From Symbiodinium natans (Eukaryota > Sar > Dinophyceae > Suessiales > Symbiodiniaceae): a stretch of DNA of 64,000 nt. The notes under the pieces are model-generated. The model made no database searches and was not told the DNA's origin. It was given only the letters and a program-made list of their open reading frames with translations. The position numbers and the translations under genes were made by a program. Position 1 is the stretch's first letter, and every line of letters starts with the position of its first letter. This document shows, in pieces, positions 1-11,418 of the stretch. The DNA lies in the NCBI GenBank assembly GCA_905221605.1, contig CAJNDS010000236.1, forward strand, positions 1 to 64,000. The letters run 5' to 3'.

Positions 1-82
1 CCCCCCCCCCCCTCCAAATCAAGGAATTCGTGGGATATATCAATTTAGCCCCCCCCCCCCACCCCCCCCCCACCCCCCCCCC
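1..82. repeat. C-rich low-complexity tracts
   Basis: Two runs of nearly pure C (1-12 and 50-82, the second broken only by single A residues) flank a short AT-richer piece. No gene is visible. Homopolymer lengths here could be assembly-dependent. Confidence 0.9.
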
Positions 83-462
83 TAATAAGATAGTATCAAT
101 AATACGCTTTCTGGCCGTGGTCGGCCCCCTGCTGCTAAAGCAGATAAAACTCCAGCTTCGCTACGCGAGCTTTCGTGACTTTTGGTCTTGGAAGAGTCTT
201 GGCGCTCACCCCCCTAAAGGGGGTTTTTCGCCTTCTTGCCGCGAGCGCGACTCGCCTCAGCCGCCGGTTCTTCATGCCATTTCTCTCTCCGCTTTCACTC
301 TCAGCAAGAAAAAGATAGACATGTAGATTCCCTACGACGTCTCACTCTCCCACTCTGTCTCACTCTCTCCTTTCTCATGCCTTTCTAAAACTTGCACGGC
401 TTGGCCTCCTCCTCCTTCAGCGGACCCCGGCGCACGTCAATCTGCAACAAAGCCAACATGCC
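83..462. other. No recognisable gene
   Basis: Mixed-composition sequence between the C-tracts and the CT-rich block. Open frames are present on the plus strand but have no recognisable motif and drift into low-complexity sequence, so they are not called. Confidence 0.5.
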
Positions 463-765
463 ATTCATTATTTCTCTCTCTCTCTCTCTCTCTCCGTTGC
501 ACTTTCTCTCTCTCTCTCACACACTGGCCTGTGTCGGCCAAGGCTCAAAGCTCGCCTTCGCAAACACACTTCCTCCTTCTCTTTCTTTCTCTCTCTTTCT
601 CTCTCTCTCTTTCTCTCTCTCTCTCTCGCTCCCCTTTCCCTCGCTCTCATTCCTCACGCCTCGTCGTCCTTCTTGTCCTCAGCCGGCGCTTCCTCAAGAC
701 TCACTCTGTTTCTTTCTCGCTTTCTCACTCACTCTCTCCCTCTCTCTCTGTCTGTGTGTTTGCTA
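463..765 (+). repeat. CT-rich polypyrimidine tract
   Basis: Long stretches of CT dinucleotide and TTTCTCTC-type repeats dominate the plus strand. All frames stay open because CT repeats encode Leu/Ser, and the opposite strand encodes Arg/Glu. These open frames are composition artefacts. Confidence 0.9.
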
Positions 766-1735
766 CCCCTTTCTACCACACTCCCTCATTCCTGCCTCTT
801 CTTCGCGTGCTGCTGCGTAAAGCCTCAATCTGAGAAAAACGCTCCCTGCCCACACAAGCTCTGTCAGAACCCCGAGGAGCCAACTTCTTGAAGCGCTCCG
901 GCGACACCATGACGTGCCTGGAGTTCCCTTTTCCTGACGAACAAAAAAATGTAGAACTCGCGCCGCAAAAACACTCCCCACCCCATCCAAGCCGCAGACC
1001 CACATCAACGAAGACGACGATACAATTTATATTCCTAAAAGTTTTTATCCAAGAATTTAAAAAACAATGATAAGACATACAAAATTTTATGAAATCGATT
1101 TTGAAAAGTTTCTATCTATAAAGAGAGAATATCTGATTTTTCAATTATTATATCAATTTCCCTGGTGAAAGAGTGGGAGGCCGGGCGAGGAGGTGAGCAA
1201 GTGGGGAGTATGGTTGATTTTGAAACCCGAGGGTTGGGAGGTGCCCTGCCCCACAGCTAGGAGCCATCCTGCCATCTACGGCAGGGCACTCCACGGGTAT
1301 CTAAGGGCATTCGGCAGACTCCATGTTTGGGCGCTCAAGGAATACGGAATCTTTTTGCGAAATTTTGAAACCTGACCTCCGTGCCCAACCCACTCCCGGT
1401 GCAAATAGAGACTCAATCCAAGAAGAACAACCATCAACGACCTCACGAACTTGCAATCTACTTTTCCTTGTTTCGGTGCGAGCCCTGCGTCGTGTTTCCT
1501 GTGTCAGTTCACGCCGACGGTCGCACCGACCTTGGAAGCAACAGGAAGCGTGAGTTATTGAATGATGTACTCTGGCAATCCCCATTCCTCCTCAATTACC
1601 AGCATGACGCTATAAATCGAGGTATGTCAGGAATATGCTTTTGCACAATGGGCGTTGCAAAAAATATCTCGTCATGGGCCAGTTTGGGCCTTGCAAGCAC
1701 GCCCACCTGATTCGACATGTCCTGCGTGGAGCTGG
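766..1735. other. No recognisable gene; AT-rich island
   Basis: Nothing recognised. An AT-rich island at about 1020-1160 separates CT-rich sequence from ordinary mixed sequence. No repeat unit or TIR was seen. Confidence 0.5.
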
Positions 1736-1770
1736 AAATGGGGGTGTACGAAAATAGGGAACCCCTAATG
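1736..1770 (+). mobile_element. Family A short inverted-repeat element, half copy
   Basis: The sequence begins AAATGGGGGTGTACGAAAAT and continues into AGGGAACCCCTAATG. This matches the left end of other family A copies, but no right terminal inverted repeat follows. It is probably a truncated copy. Confidence 0.5.
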
Positions 1771-2143
1771 TCGGCAGCGTTGACCCATGTTGGCTCGCGT
1801 GCAGGCGCAGTAGCCGAGACTCGGGCAACCACGCCAATGGTAGCACCCACTGCGGCTGATGTTCCCAGGGCCTCGTCCTGGTCCCATGTGACGGCTTGAG
1901 AAGCACCGGTTCATTGATGAATCCCTCGGCGTTGCCAAGACTACAGTCTCGACGAATCTCGACGAGCGCAGTCCCTTTCAACAGCAATACATTCCAAACT
2001 CTTCAATGGGGCCTGCCCCTCATCGGTATTGTTCTGTGTGTCGTCACCAGCAGTCTCGCCTCAGTCTCAGGTGCGACTGCGACTGAAAGGCCAGCAGCCA
2101 TGGTTGCCAAAGCGGAGGAAAGTAGTTTAATCAATTTTGCACA

Positions 2144-2236
2144 AAATGGGAGGTACCCTTGTTGGTGTTCCTATAATAAGGAGTATAGTACTTGGCGGTA
2201 GATTAGGGGTACCCCTATTTTCGGAAATGCCCAAAT
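2144..2236 (+). mobile_element. Family A short inverted-repeat element
   Basis: The left end is AAATGGGAGGTACCCTTG and the right end is ACCCCTATTTTCGGAAATG followed by CCCAAAT. The ends are imperfect inverted copies, and AAAT occurs at both borders as a possible target duplication. There is no coding capacity. Confidence 0.6.
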
Positions 2237-2239
2237 CGC

Positions 2240-2880
2240 GCTGCACATCGCTTTCCTCTTAGGATTCTCTGGGTCCTCACGCCCAGTGCATCACCCACTG
2301 AAGCCGTGGTCTCGGCTGCCAAGGCAGCAAGCGCCTGCAACCAATATCCCGAGTCACCCGAGTCACCCACTGCGTTACATGTTCATGCTTTGATATGAAC
2401 TGTTCAACTGCGCTATGCTGTTTCGCATTCATTTTGCAACATGCTGAAAGGCGTCGTGTTTGCATAAAAGCACCGCAAGGCCAGTGCCAAATTGAAAAGC
2501 ATGTGATGCTGGAATCTCGCCTGCCTTCCCTTCGCCTGTGTCTGTCTCATTCTGACCAAAAGCTTTCCAGTTGTTAATTCGAGCAGATACTGTATGCCGA
2601 ACCAAGACCTTGGGGTTTGGGATTTAGGCCATAGGGCCTAGGGGTACCAGAAACGTCGGCACAAGCCACAACTGTGAGGTGCCACTCTCCTTTCGCGCCA
2701 ACCGTTCCCTGAGCCTTCAAGAATGGCGTAGCAGAAGGTGGCAGAACTAACAGAACAGCCTACGAGACTCAATTCCCAGTAGGGCAAACAGCTTCTGGGC
2801 CAGGTTCACACCATGACTCGCCTCAGGTCTAGTGTGATTCCTGAGCACACCATGGCTTCAACAAGGCGCCACGATCTTTC
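2240..2880. other. No recognisable gene
   Basis: Nothing recognised. Short open frames lack motifs and are no longer than expected by chance at this base composition. Confidence 0.45.
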
Positions 2881-2895
2881 AGCAAACCTTCTCTT

Positions 2896-2932
2896 AGGGT
2901 TTAGGGTTTGGGGTTTAGGGTTTAGGGTTTTC
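2896..2932 (+). repeat. Interstitial telomere-type repeat (TTTAGGG)
   Basis: About five heptamers of TTTAGGG, some with TTTGGGG, embedded in unique sequence. They are on the plus strand in the G-rich orientation. Confidence 0.85.
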
Positions 2933-5005
2933 GTGCAGCTGCCTTCACGTAGTCACCCAGCGTTGGGGAAGGAACCTTTGGTCTCGTATGCACGCTTTCA
3001 CAAAGGGCCATTGGGCACACGTTCGAAGTCGCAGGTCTCGCCCTTTTCTGCACTGGTGGTTGGCACTGCTCAGTACTCTACTGCAAGCGAGTGCTACGCA
3101 TCTGCTTGTCAAGTGGCAGTGCCTTCAAGCGCACTTTGCGCACTTCCTCATGTGGAGCGTGGCAGTACAAACAAGCCGATCCTTTGGGGCACTTCCCAGA
3201 AGACGACGACACAAAGATGCACGGTTGGCATCCGTCTGGATGCCCCGCGCTACCGACGGACAAGCCTTGCAAGTCTGGCATGTGCGCCGCCGGATAGGGT
3301 CCGCTTGGCGCTGCGATCACTGATGTGAAGTCTCCTGCCGGCACGTGTCGACATTTCTATTAACTTGGGGCATGTAGCCTGCTAGAGTCGAGCTTCAGGG
3401 GCCGGCGATCTTCTACCCACATTGTGTCGCATTTTGTTGCGGATCCTTTGAAGGTCGGCTGTCAGTTCTACTTCTACATGTGTGCAATATCAAAGCGACT
3501 ACGCCGGCTACGCTTCTGGAGCTGCCTTGAAGCTACGCATCTCCTAATTGGACTATGCGGCTATATGTGTGTATTGCGTCTTGAACTCTCCATGCATCTG
3601 TGACCCATGTGCTCCTGGAGGCCGCAACGGCACCTTGCGAACTTCCAGGGCTGTGCTCTTTGGTGGGGTTCGGCTCGGCTTGTCTGTGCCAGCTTGCTCT
3701 GCAGCTCCTTGTGCCGGGAGCAGAGGTGCAAAGTCAGCGTAAAGCAGAAACAAAACCTCATAATCCAACAAACAATATGTGATCTCCTTCGGCACTGCTT
3801 TCCACATCCGTCTCGGACTTCTCTGGCTGCTCATCCTTAGCGTTGGATGGTGGGTTGATGGATGCACCGGGACTTTGTGCCCTGACCTGTGTGTGATGTG
3901 CTGGCTTCGATACTACAGCTGCTTTCCTTGGTGCTGCCGCATGTGTGGCTCATAGGTTCATAGAGGGCTCGGGTGGACTTCTCTACTAATTCCTATTCGA
4001 AGTGAACTTTTACAGCCAGGTCGCTGATGATGGGGCCGTCTTGTCCTACAAGTGCACGGGTGTCGGGCGCAGATCTCGACATGTCTCAGAATCAGGAAGG
4101 CGTCTCAATATCCTGGATTCCTAGATCCCAGGAAAACCTTTCACAGTGCATGCCTCAGACAGACCATGACTGAGCAGAGGCACGTCCTGTCTTTCACCTT
4201 TGAAGCTCTTCAGCAACCGCGATGGCATGTTCCCGCTCTTCTTTCCCTGCACGCAGGCTGTGCTAGGATTCGATTGGAAACAGTATGCGTGGGAACAGAA
4301 CATGGGGGTGGCGTGTCCGAGTATGACCGAGAATACACGTCATGCAGAGGGGCTATCCGGGTCGGTGCCGGGTCATCATGCGCTGCGCGTACCTGTCTGT
4401 AGCTACCTGTCTGCGCAACGACCTCAGCGAAGACTTGTAGGCAGGCAACGCACAGCACCCACAAGCCACACTCCTCGTGCTGGCGGTTTAGGGCTGACTG
4501 TGGCATTTGGGGTGTAGCATACTGCAGGATGTTTTTGAGGCATGTCTCGCGATCGTGATGCCCAAATGTCAGGGCTCCACGGATAAACTCTCCAAACTAC
4601 CATCATCGACCATCCGATCCGATGCCGCTCATGCGTCGGACCCCCCGAAGCTACCACGTGTAGCTTTGCTTTTCCACCTGCCTCACCGGCCACCTCGCCG
4701 ACCAAGTCGCTCGGTCGGAGGCAAAGTATTCACGTACTAAGTGAGTCACGCCAGGTCCAACCCACATTCTTAAAATCATGCTTGCATGACCTTGCGTGTG
4801 TGCTTCTTTTGCCACCTCGCTGATCTATCCGACCAGACTGCAGGGAACATGTGGGGGTTGTCTGATTTTCTTGTTCCCAGGAAAGCACCAAGCGCCGCGC
4901 CTTTCCCGGACCTTTCGCGCCCTTTCGCGGAGACATAAAATTATCATAAAGTTTTCGTCGATGATATAAGTCGACATAACCAAGTACAAACAGCAGGGAA
5001 GCTGG
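2933..5005. other. Gene-poor stretch, no recognised product
   Basis: No motif-bearing reading frame was found on either strand. Several 60-170 codon open frames overlap one another in different frames and none looks conserved. A short CTTTCGCGG-rich patch begins near 4900. Confidence 0.45.
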
Positions 5006-5214
5006 GTGTGTTTTCCAGGCCCCCAAAACGCACTTTGCCCTCTCACCTCAAGAAGGGGAATCAATGTGCTGGTTTCAATGCTTGTGGACAAGTGGTCGAC
5101 AAAACCAAATACAAGCTCCAGTGTGCGTTTTCCAGGACCTTCAAAACGCACTTTGCTCGCTCATCCCAAGAAGGGGAATCAATGTGCTGCTTTCAGTGCT
5201 TCTGGACAAACGGT
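5006..5214 (+). repeat. Two-copy tandem repeat, about 115-bp period
   Basis: The segment starting GTGTGTTTTCCAGGC at 5006 recurs from 5121. Both copies contain AAAACGCACTTTGC, then AAGAAGGGGAATCAATGTGC, then TTGTGGACAA or its variant. A degenerate third copy of the first part lies at about 5925-5966. The function is unknown. Confidence 0.85.
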
Positions 5215-5244
5215 CCGCCCCTAAAAGCACCCATAGTGTTTGGG

Positions 5245-5430
5245 GCTCATGATAGAATATCCTGCCCCTTAACCCTCAAGCCCCAACGCGAGTGCGTTTA
5301 GGGACCGCCTTTAAACGCACCCATTGTGCAGGTTTCAGCCTATTTGGGGTGCATACTGATAGAATATCCTGCCCCTTAACCCTCAAGCCCCAACGCGAGT
5401 GCGTTTAGGGACCGCCCCTAAATGCCCAGC
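5245..5430 (+). repeat. Direct repeat pair of the GATAGAATATCCTGCC unit
   Basis: Two copies of a roughly 70-bp unit share GATAGAATATCCTGCCCC, TTAACCCTCAAGCCCCAACG and GAGTGCGTTTAGGGACCGCC. Inverted copies lie at 5535-5700 and 6120-6275. No open reading frame is conserved between copies. Confidence 0.85.
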
Positions 5431-5534
5431 GTATGCATGATTTGCGGGTTAATTAGTTGTGTTACGTTGGGGAGATGGGTGGCATAGTTTTTTTGTGTAT
5501 AAACCCCATACAGGCTGAAACCTGCACCACGGGT

Positions 5535-5700
5535 GCGTTTGCGCGCGGTCCCTAAACACACTCGCTTGGGGTTTGAGGTGTTCAGGGACATGAGAGTCCA
5601 TCAGTACGAACCCCAAATAGGCTGAAACCTGCACCATGGGTGCGTTTGCACGCGGTCCCTAAACGCACTCGTTTCGGGTTTGAGGGCTAAGGGGCACTGT
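5535..5700 (-). repeat. Inverted copies of the 5245-5430 unit
   Basis: GCGGTCCCTAAACACACTCG followed by GGGGTTTGAGG is the reverse complement of the 5245-5430 unit. A second copy follows at about 5650-5700. The intervening CCCAAATAGGCTGAAACCTG is also shared, so the area is a nested tandem and inverted repeat cluster. Confidence 0.8.
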
Positions 5701-5764
5701 CAGCCAGATTTAATGGAAGTTGGAAGCACGGCTGGCCAATACCTTTCCAGGACCTGTCGCCCAA

Positions 5765-5862
5765 TCGCGTCCCTTTTCGCGGACCTTTCGCGATTTTCAG
5801 CGGGCGCTTCCTCTCAGAAACAGCGTGACATCCGGGAGCACTTTCGCGGTCAGTCGCGGAGA
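5765..5862 (+). repeat. CTTTCGCGG motif cluster
   Basis: Several CTTTCGCGG/TTTTCGCGG motifs occur, each a near-palindromic TCGCGA/CGCG core. They resemble clusters at 4905-4960 and 6285-6350. The function is unknown. Confidence 0.6.
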
Positions 5863-6049
5863 TCTTGCTCTCGAGCACGTGCCATCAACCATCCAAGCCT
5901 GCGTTTTTGCACTCGACAGGGATCAGTGTGCATGTTTGAAGCCTTCCAAAACGCACTTTGCTCCTGATCCCCCTCCCCAGCCCCATTGCAACCACCGGCC
6001 GCCACTAGAAGAAACAAAGTGAATGCTTTCAAGCATCAGGCATAAAGCC

Positions 6050-6280
6050 CCCTAAGCCCCATATGGGTGCGTTTGCAACGCATTCGTCGGGGAGCAAAAC
6101 AAAGTATGTATGAAGCCCACATAGGCTGAGACCTGCACTATGGGTGCGTTCAGCAGGATATTCTATCAGTATGAACCCCAAATAGGCTGAGACCTGCACA
6201 ATGGGTGCGTTTAAAGGCGGTCCCTAAACGCACTCGCTTGGGGTTTGAGGGTTAAGGGGCATGATATTCTATCAACCAGA
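6050..6280 (-). repeat. Inverted repeat copies, distal arm
   Basis: Contains GATATTCTATCAGTATGAAC, CCCAAATAGGCTGAGACCTG and GCGGTCCCTAAACGCACTCG, the reverse complement of units at 5245-5430. With those it forms inverted arms about 0.8 kb apart. Confidence 0.8.
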
Positions 6281-6284
6281 TTCT

Positions 6285-6352
6285 CCCTTTCGCGGCGCCT
6301 TCCGCCGCGCTTTCGCGGGCTTTTCGCGGATACTAAAAAACAAGCATAAAAT
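6285..6352 (+). repeat. CTTTCGCGG cluster with AT-rich tail
   Basis: Four CTTTCGCGG-like motifs are followed by GCGGATACTAAAAAACAAGC and an AT-rich tail. The layout (TTTCGCGG, ATAAAA, CATAAA, TTTTCG or ATTCG) matches 4905-4960, so these are two diverged copies of one unit. Confidence 0.6.
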
Positions 6353-6359
6353 ATTCGCC

Positions 6360-7690
6360 ATTAAAAAAAAGACAGGGGTTTGCGGATAACCCCCATGTAG
6401 GGTTTAGGCAGGGTTTAGGCCTGGACTGGGCTCCAGATGCCGGCCTAGGAGTCCTGAGCCAGACAGTTTCGCCGCGGAAGCCGGAATTGAAAGATGCTGC
6501 GTGGCTTTTCTTCTTTGAAGTCTTTTCTGTGGGTCGTACAGGGGATTGCCAGGGGTACAGTAGGCGGGCACCTTGACCTCTGAAGGAGATATCGGAAGTT
6601 TGGCGCCCTCTCGTCCCCTGAACGCGTGCCCGCGCACCTGGGACGTGGAGCTTAGCTTTCGTGGTTGCTCTCACGTATCCGTGCTCAACCCTGAAACTAT
6701 TCATTCGGGCCAACGTGGATCTTGGGTTGTGGTTTTGGGGAGCGTGCCGCACACTCGAGCGTGCAGTCGCTCGAAGCGGCAGCATGCAAAGCTGTTGAAG
6801 GCTGCAGGCTGACTAATGAAGCAGCTCGTCCAAAGAAGTGCCAATTGCATTTGTCACCCGATCATCACTCAGACTCAATACATCACTCAATACTCCACGG
6901 GTGTGTGAAGAATCCTGCCTGGTTCGTCTCTTGCACATCCGTCGCCGTTGCCTTTGGATGCCAGCCCTGTGGAACGAACTCCGGGGCATTCAAGTTGAAC
7001 TGTGTGCGGCTGCTCGTGTCAGCAGTGGAGGGAGGGCGTGAGTGGAAGACTCCTCCATCAAGCTGGAAAGTTCAACTGCGAGGGACACTCTTTCAGAACC
7101 TCGCTGTACCGAAGAGCGCCTTGCAATGAAACATGAGGAAACTAGCGGTTATTCCGCACCCCTTTCCCACGATCCTGACCGCTCAGACTCAGCCTCTCCT
7201 GGCGGCCGGGAGGGAGCCGTTCTGGGAGGCTGTTCGCCAGGCATCTCCAACTCGCCCTCAAGCTGGCCTAGCGTCCTCAGTGACAGCGAGCACCAGCCAT
7301 GGGGCACACCCATGCCATGGCAAAATCGGGACCAGTGTGCTTGACTAGAGGTTCGAAGCGCCTCGTACATGGGGGCCCGGGTTTAAACGATGTTATACAA
7401 AGTTCGGCGCCATGCAATTCCGGCGGGCCACGCGTGCTTCCAAGTGCCAGGTGGCCGTGCGGGAACCTTCGAGAGGGCTGGAAGCAAGGCAGCTTGGGCC
7501 TAGGGCCTATATACATGTACAATACATACGAATGTATATTTTACAGAAAAGAGGGGGAAATCAGAGAGCCAATCACTCAACTCTGCCTGAGCTGTTCAGC
7601 GGCTTTGGCAGTTGCATATGGTTGCGCCCGAACTTCGGGGCTTCGGGAACCGTAGGGCTCTAAGTGCACCTCTCAGCTTGAAGTCGGAAA
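6360..7690. other. No recognisable gene
   Basis: Mixed sequence with overlapping open frames up to 150 codons on both strands. None has recognisable motifs or consistent exon borders. Confidence 0.45.
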
Positions 7691-7708
7691 GACGTCTAAA
7701 CGTCTAAA

Positions 7709-7819
7709 TTGGGATGTTCCCCCTTATAAAAAAGCAGTCCTTAATAGGGATTATAATAGGGGGGGGTACTATACTATAATCCCTATTGAGGACTGTTCGT
7801 AGAAAGGGGAGCATCCCAA
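7709..7819 (+). mobile_element. Family B short inverted-repeat element with target duplication
   Basis: The left end TTGGGATGTTCCCCCTTATA and right end AAGGGGAGCATCCCAA are imperfect inverted repeats. Inner arms also pair (AGCAGTCCTTAATAGGGATT against AATCCCTATTGAGGACTG). The element is flanked by CGTCTAAA (7701-7708) and TGTCTAAA (7820-7827), an 8-bp target duplication with one mismatch. It is 111 bp and non-coding, so any movement would need enzymes encoded elsewhere. Confidence 0.8.
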
Positions 7820-7927
7820 TGTCTAAACACCAGCAACGGTGAGTAATGGTGATTGCGCTGGTCCCTCTCGAATCCTTACAGGCAGGACAGATCAGTGGTC
7901 TCGGAAGCGCTTCCAGCTGCTATTCCA

Positions 7928-8072
7928 ACGGGTTTAGGATATAGGGTTTAGGGTTTCGACTCTCACACTCGCACAAGGCCGGCAAGGCTTCGGTTGGAAC
8001 TTCTCTCTGGTGACACAGCCCACACGATTCTGCAGACTTCAGGGTTTAGAGTTTAGGGTTTAGGATTTAGGG
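7928..8072 (+). repeat. Two small telomere-type blocks
   Basis: TTTAGGG-like heptamers at about 7928-7956 and 8041-8072 are separated by unique sequence. The segment after the first block (CGACTCTCACACTCGCACAA, then GGCCGGCAAGG) recurs in diverged form beside another telomere-type block at about 32622-32652. Confidence 0.75.
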
Positions 8073-8379
8073 CCAACATCTACAACGATTTCGGGTTGAT
8101 CCCCTTTAGCTTTTCCGATCCCCGAGATGCTTCAGAAAATTGAAAAGCTTAACAGCAAGACGAAACATCTTCAACATTCGGGTTGTTGGGCTGAAGGAAG
8201 CCGTGTCCATGAGCACTAGACCGTTAACCGCTGGCATGACCACCCGCCGAACCTACAAAAGCTGTCGGCAGGGAGTAATAAGAAATGTCAAAGGGCACGT
8301 CGTAACTACATGTTAACATGCTAAGGCACTGCTACTTGCAGTGAATCAGCGTGTTGGAAGGCAAAGCAGCGGAGAAGCT

Positions 8380-8525
8380 GCTGCAACCGCAAAAATGTTA
8401 CCCCCAAGTATTGGCCCTGGAAAGGGGACCCCTTTAAAAAAACCTTTACATACCGATCCTTTAAGGGAGGTACGGGGCCGTATTAAGAGCCCATGTAACG
8501 GCCAACTACCCTTAGGGGGAAAAAC
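8380..8525 (+). repeat. Possible short inverted-repeat element, unclassified
   Basis: The segment has the G/C-run style of the other short elements (AAAGGGGACCCCTTTAAAA, then AAGGGAGGTACGGGG, then ACCCTTAGGGGG). Clear termini and a target duplication could not be read. This is a suggestion only. Confidence 0.25.
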
Positions 8526-9044
8526 ATACACAACCGGGCACTATGCTTTTCGCGCATTTCTGCAGCTTCAGATCTCAAACACTTCCCCCAGGGACGAGCT
8601 CTGACGCCAGACTCAGGCATGAATGCTGTGATGATTGGGTGCTTTGGCAGGCGTGGCTGCCCTGATGCATGGCTGCAAAAAAATGAGTGTTGCCAACGAC
8701 CAGGTTCAGGCACTGACTGGGTGCTCTGAGAAATGGCCGATATCAGATTCAGGCATGGATTCTGAATATGGGAACATTCCTTTCTCAAAGCGTCCAGTCA
8801 TCAGAGCATCCATGCCGGAACCTGGCAATCGCCACATCAGACCGTTTGAGGGCTTGCGCAGTTAGAGAACGACTTTCTCCGGTTTGCGCCTGCGCGAACC
8901 ACACGAGTCGCCAGCCGTTCTGGCTCGGTCGATGGCGTCTTCCACGTCACTCGCGCGCTTGCGGTCTGTGTGTTCAAGTTACCAAACGCGGTCCATGGTT
9001 CCAGGACACTAGCTCCGCATCCAAGGCGGGGGAGGGGGGGGTGT

Positions 9045-9100
9045 CCACAAAATTGGTCTGGCAGCGCGGGGGGAAGGGTGTGGGGGGGGGGGGGGGTTGC
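9045..9100 (+). repeat. G-rich tract
   Basis: Runs of G at 9030-9041 and 9076-9096 (up to 16 G with few interruptions). Low complexity with no coding meaning. Confidence 0.8.
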
Positions 9101-9234
9101 GAAAGCAGATGTGGGGCAAGGTAGAAAACGTTCAAATATGAGGAACGCGACAACTTGAAGACTGAGAAATTACAAGCGAAAAACACTTGACAAATAGGGC
9201 TGCGAGGAGAGTAGCACAAAATGGAAAATGAATC

Positions 9235-9654
9235 CTACCTAACCAGGTCAACATGTTCTTTCCACGTCTCATTTGTTCTTGGTGTTTCTTGGCTATTTCT
9301 GCTACTCCGGTCTGAACCCCGATCATGGCTGGATTCTACTTTGTCTGACCCTGTCATGTGATTCAGCAAATTTGGCTCGTGAGTGCCCCGGTTTCGCAAA
9401 AAACCTGGGGCGTTTTGTAAGTCTGCTGATTCGCTCATCCTGAAACCACTGAGCTGCCAGCAGCCCAAAACTGCCACAGCCGTGGCATCACGGCTCAACG
9501 AGTGCAGCCGAGGGACCCTATCTGGAACGACGTCATAGCCAGGAGGACGGGAAAAAAAAGGCTCCAGTGGCCGTGACGGCTGCTCGCTCACCTCAGACTG
9601 CGCGTTGCTGCTCGCAATGTCGCTGTCGCTGTCGAGGAACCTCGGGATGCACAA
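9235..9654 (-). CDS. Candidate exon, unknown protein
   Basis: A 139-codon open frame on the minus strand with balanced composition: Ser/Asp/Arg-rich, starting near MCIPRFLDSDSDIASS and ending ETWKEHVDLVR before a stop. I do not recognise a family. A telomere-type block (9655-9697) abuts its 5' side, so it would have to be one exon of a longer gene or begin at the internal Met. No splice sites or second exon could be tied to it. It could be a chance open frame. Confidence 0.3.
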   Translation of the reverse strand: MCIPRFLDSDSDIASSNAQSEVSEQPSRPLEPFFSRPPGYDVVPDRVPRLHSLSRDATAVAVLGCWQLSGFRMSESADLQNAPGFLRNRGTHEPNLLNHMTGSDKVESSHDRGSDRSSRNSQETPRTNETWKEHVDLVR

Positions 9655-9697
9655 TTTAGGGTTTAGGGTTTAGGGTTTAAGGTTGAGGGTTTAGGGT
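9655..9697 (+). repeat. Interstitial telomere-type repeat
   Basis: Six TTTAGGG heptamers, one changed to TTGAGGG and one to TTTAAGG, in the G-rich orientation on the plus strand. Confidence 0.85.
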
Positions 9698-10099
9698 CGC
9701 AGACAGTGCAGACATTTCCCGCCAGATATGTCAAGCGCAGCCGGTCAGACGGCCTGATTCAACCCCGATGCTTTCCCATCCCAATGTGCCGAACTGAGGC
9801 TCAAAGAGTAGCAGGCATGCAAGTCATGGGAAATCAACAAAGCCAATCACTGCTGTCGGAACACGGGTTCCAGAACGCTTCCGCACTTGGGTCGCTTCTT
9901 TCCGATGCCTTAGAGTGGGCGGCTATCCAACAACCACTCGATTCCTTGAAGACATTGACTTAGCTGGCAAGCACAAGCAAAAAAAAAAGCTGCAGACACG
10001 ACGTTCAAAAAGCGTTTAGAGTTTAGATGAGATCTTCGACCTCCCAGGGGAGTGTAGGGCCGGAATTGCCCTGGCCAAAGTGGATGCAGAAGGAGAATA

Positions 10100-10166
10100 A
10101 AAATGATCATCACAATAATAACAGTAACAATAACAATAACAATAACAATAATGATGATAATAGTAA
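10100..10166 (+). repeat. AAT/AAC-type microsatellite
   Basis: AACAATAACAATAACAATAA and related triplets run for about 60 bp and are bordered by ATGATCATCA on the left and AACAAGG on the right. A related inverted segment with similar borders lies at 21150-21205. Confidence 0.8.
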
Positions 10167-10199
10167 CAAGGGGGTTTGTCTGCAGAAGCCGAGAAGTCA

Positions 10200-11415
10200 T
10201 GGTCCTGTCGGCCACAAGCCTCGTTGCCTGGTTTTCAGGTGCTGACTTCCTATTTCCTCGATTTTTCCACATAGCACCCGTACGTCTACGCGGAAGGCGC
10301 GAAGCGCTAACATGCGAGGGGCACAGGCTATGCAAAGTGTGTCCCGCCTTGGATGACATATCCTGGGCATCCAGATTGCCCAAAGCTGGAGACCATCTGG
10401 GTGAAGACTGCTGAAGGCCGCTTTGCTGGCCGTCAGCTGCATCAGCTCCTCTGTCTCTGTCCAGCTCGGGATGAGCTCCGGATGCGTCAGGTTCTGGCTC
10501 TTTGCTGCGTCTGCCTGCATAAAAGACGAGCAGCTGACCACTCAACACGCCTTTGTGCCGTCACATGCAGCTGCGCTCTCCTGCCTTCTCCGACGGGCAT
10601 GCCGTAAAAAAAAAGCCCTGTTAGGGATGTCCGCGGATTGAAGGCGCCCGAGCCATCTGGCTGGGCAGGCGAACTTGTGGGAAAGGAGAACTGGTAGATA
10701 CTGGGAGGCTCTGCTATGCTGCAGCCCTGGCAGTGAGCAACGAGGACTCATTTAGACATCTCATGTCACAGGTTACGGGAGCAGCTTTCCTTGAGCCATT
10801 GGTGTGCGTAGGATTCGCGATTCACGGTTAAAGAAAGCATGGTGACACAGGCCAGTGCACCATCAAGCACCGACATGGAAGCATCCGCATCTTCCATGTT
10901 CAGTCGAGGCTCAAGATGACTATGACAACATCCACTGCTGGGAGCGGCACAGACTTACTGATCGGCGCAGGCTTTGGTTGGAAGGTCTTCTGGAGTGTTT
11001 GGTTCGTCCGGTTGCCCGCAACAAGGGAAGGCGGGAGCTCTGCAGGTTCTGCAGGCTCCGCGGCTCCGTTAGGTGCCGCGAGGTGCGGCTTGGGCTGCTT
11101 GGCATGCTTGGCATCTTCGGTGCTGTTGCGTTTTGCATGCCGGCTCAAGCGCTGAGCAGAGCTGTTGGCCGCTATACCTGCCACCGGCTGACATGCTCAT
11201 CAGACGCTCTCATGCTCCAGTCTGTCATTCTGGATGTGGGCTAGTGCTGATACGCAGTGCATAACTCCGACTCTTGATGGGGTTGCATCCGAAGGGTGCA
11301 TCGGATTCTTTGGCTGCGGCATCGTGCATTAACAGGCCTCGGGCCAGCTTGTGTGACCTTGGAGAGGCGGTGTCTAACAGGAGACTCGGGGCTGACTACT
11401 GCTTGGAAGTATTCT
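10200..11415. other. No recognisable gene
   Basis: Open frames exist on both strands (for example a minus-strand frame rich in Glu/Asp/Pro near 10420-10520). None carries a motif or a consistent splice pattern, so nothing is called. Confidence 0.4.
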
Positions 11416-11418
11416 TCT

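Noticed and set aside
392-820. 142-codon plus-strand frame rich in Ser/Leu
   Set aside because: Entirely within the CT-rich tract; the frame is open because of repeat composition.
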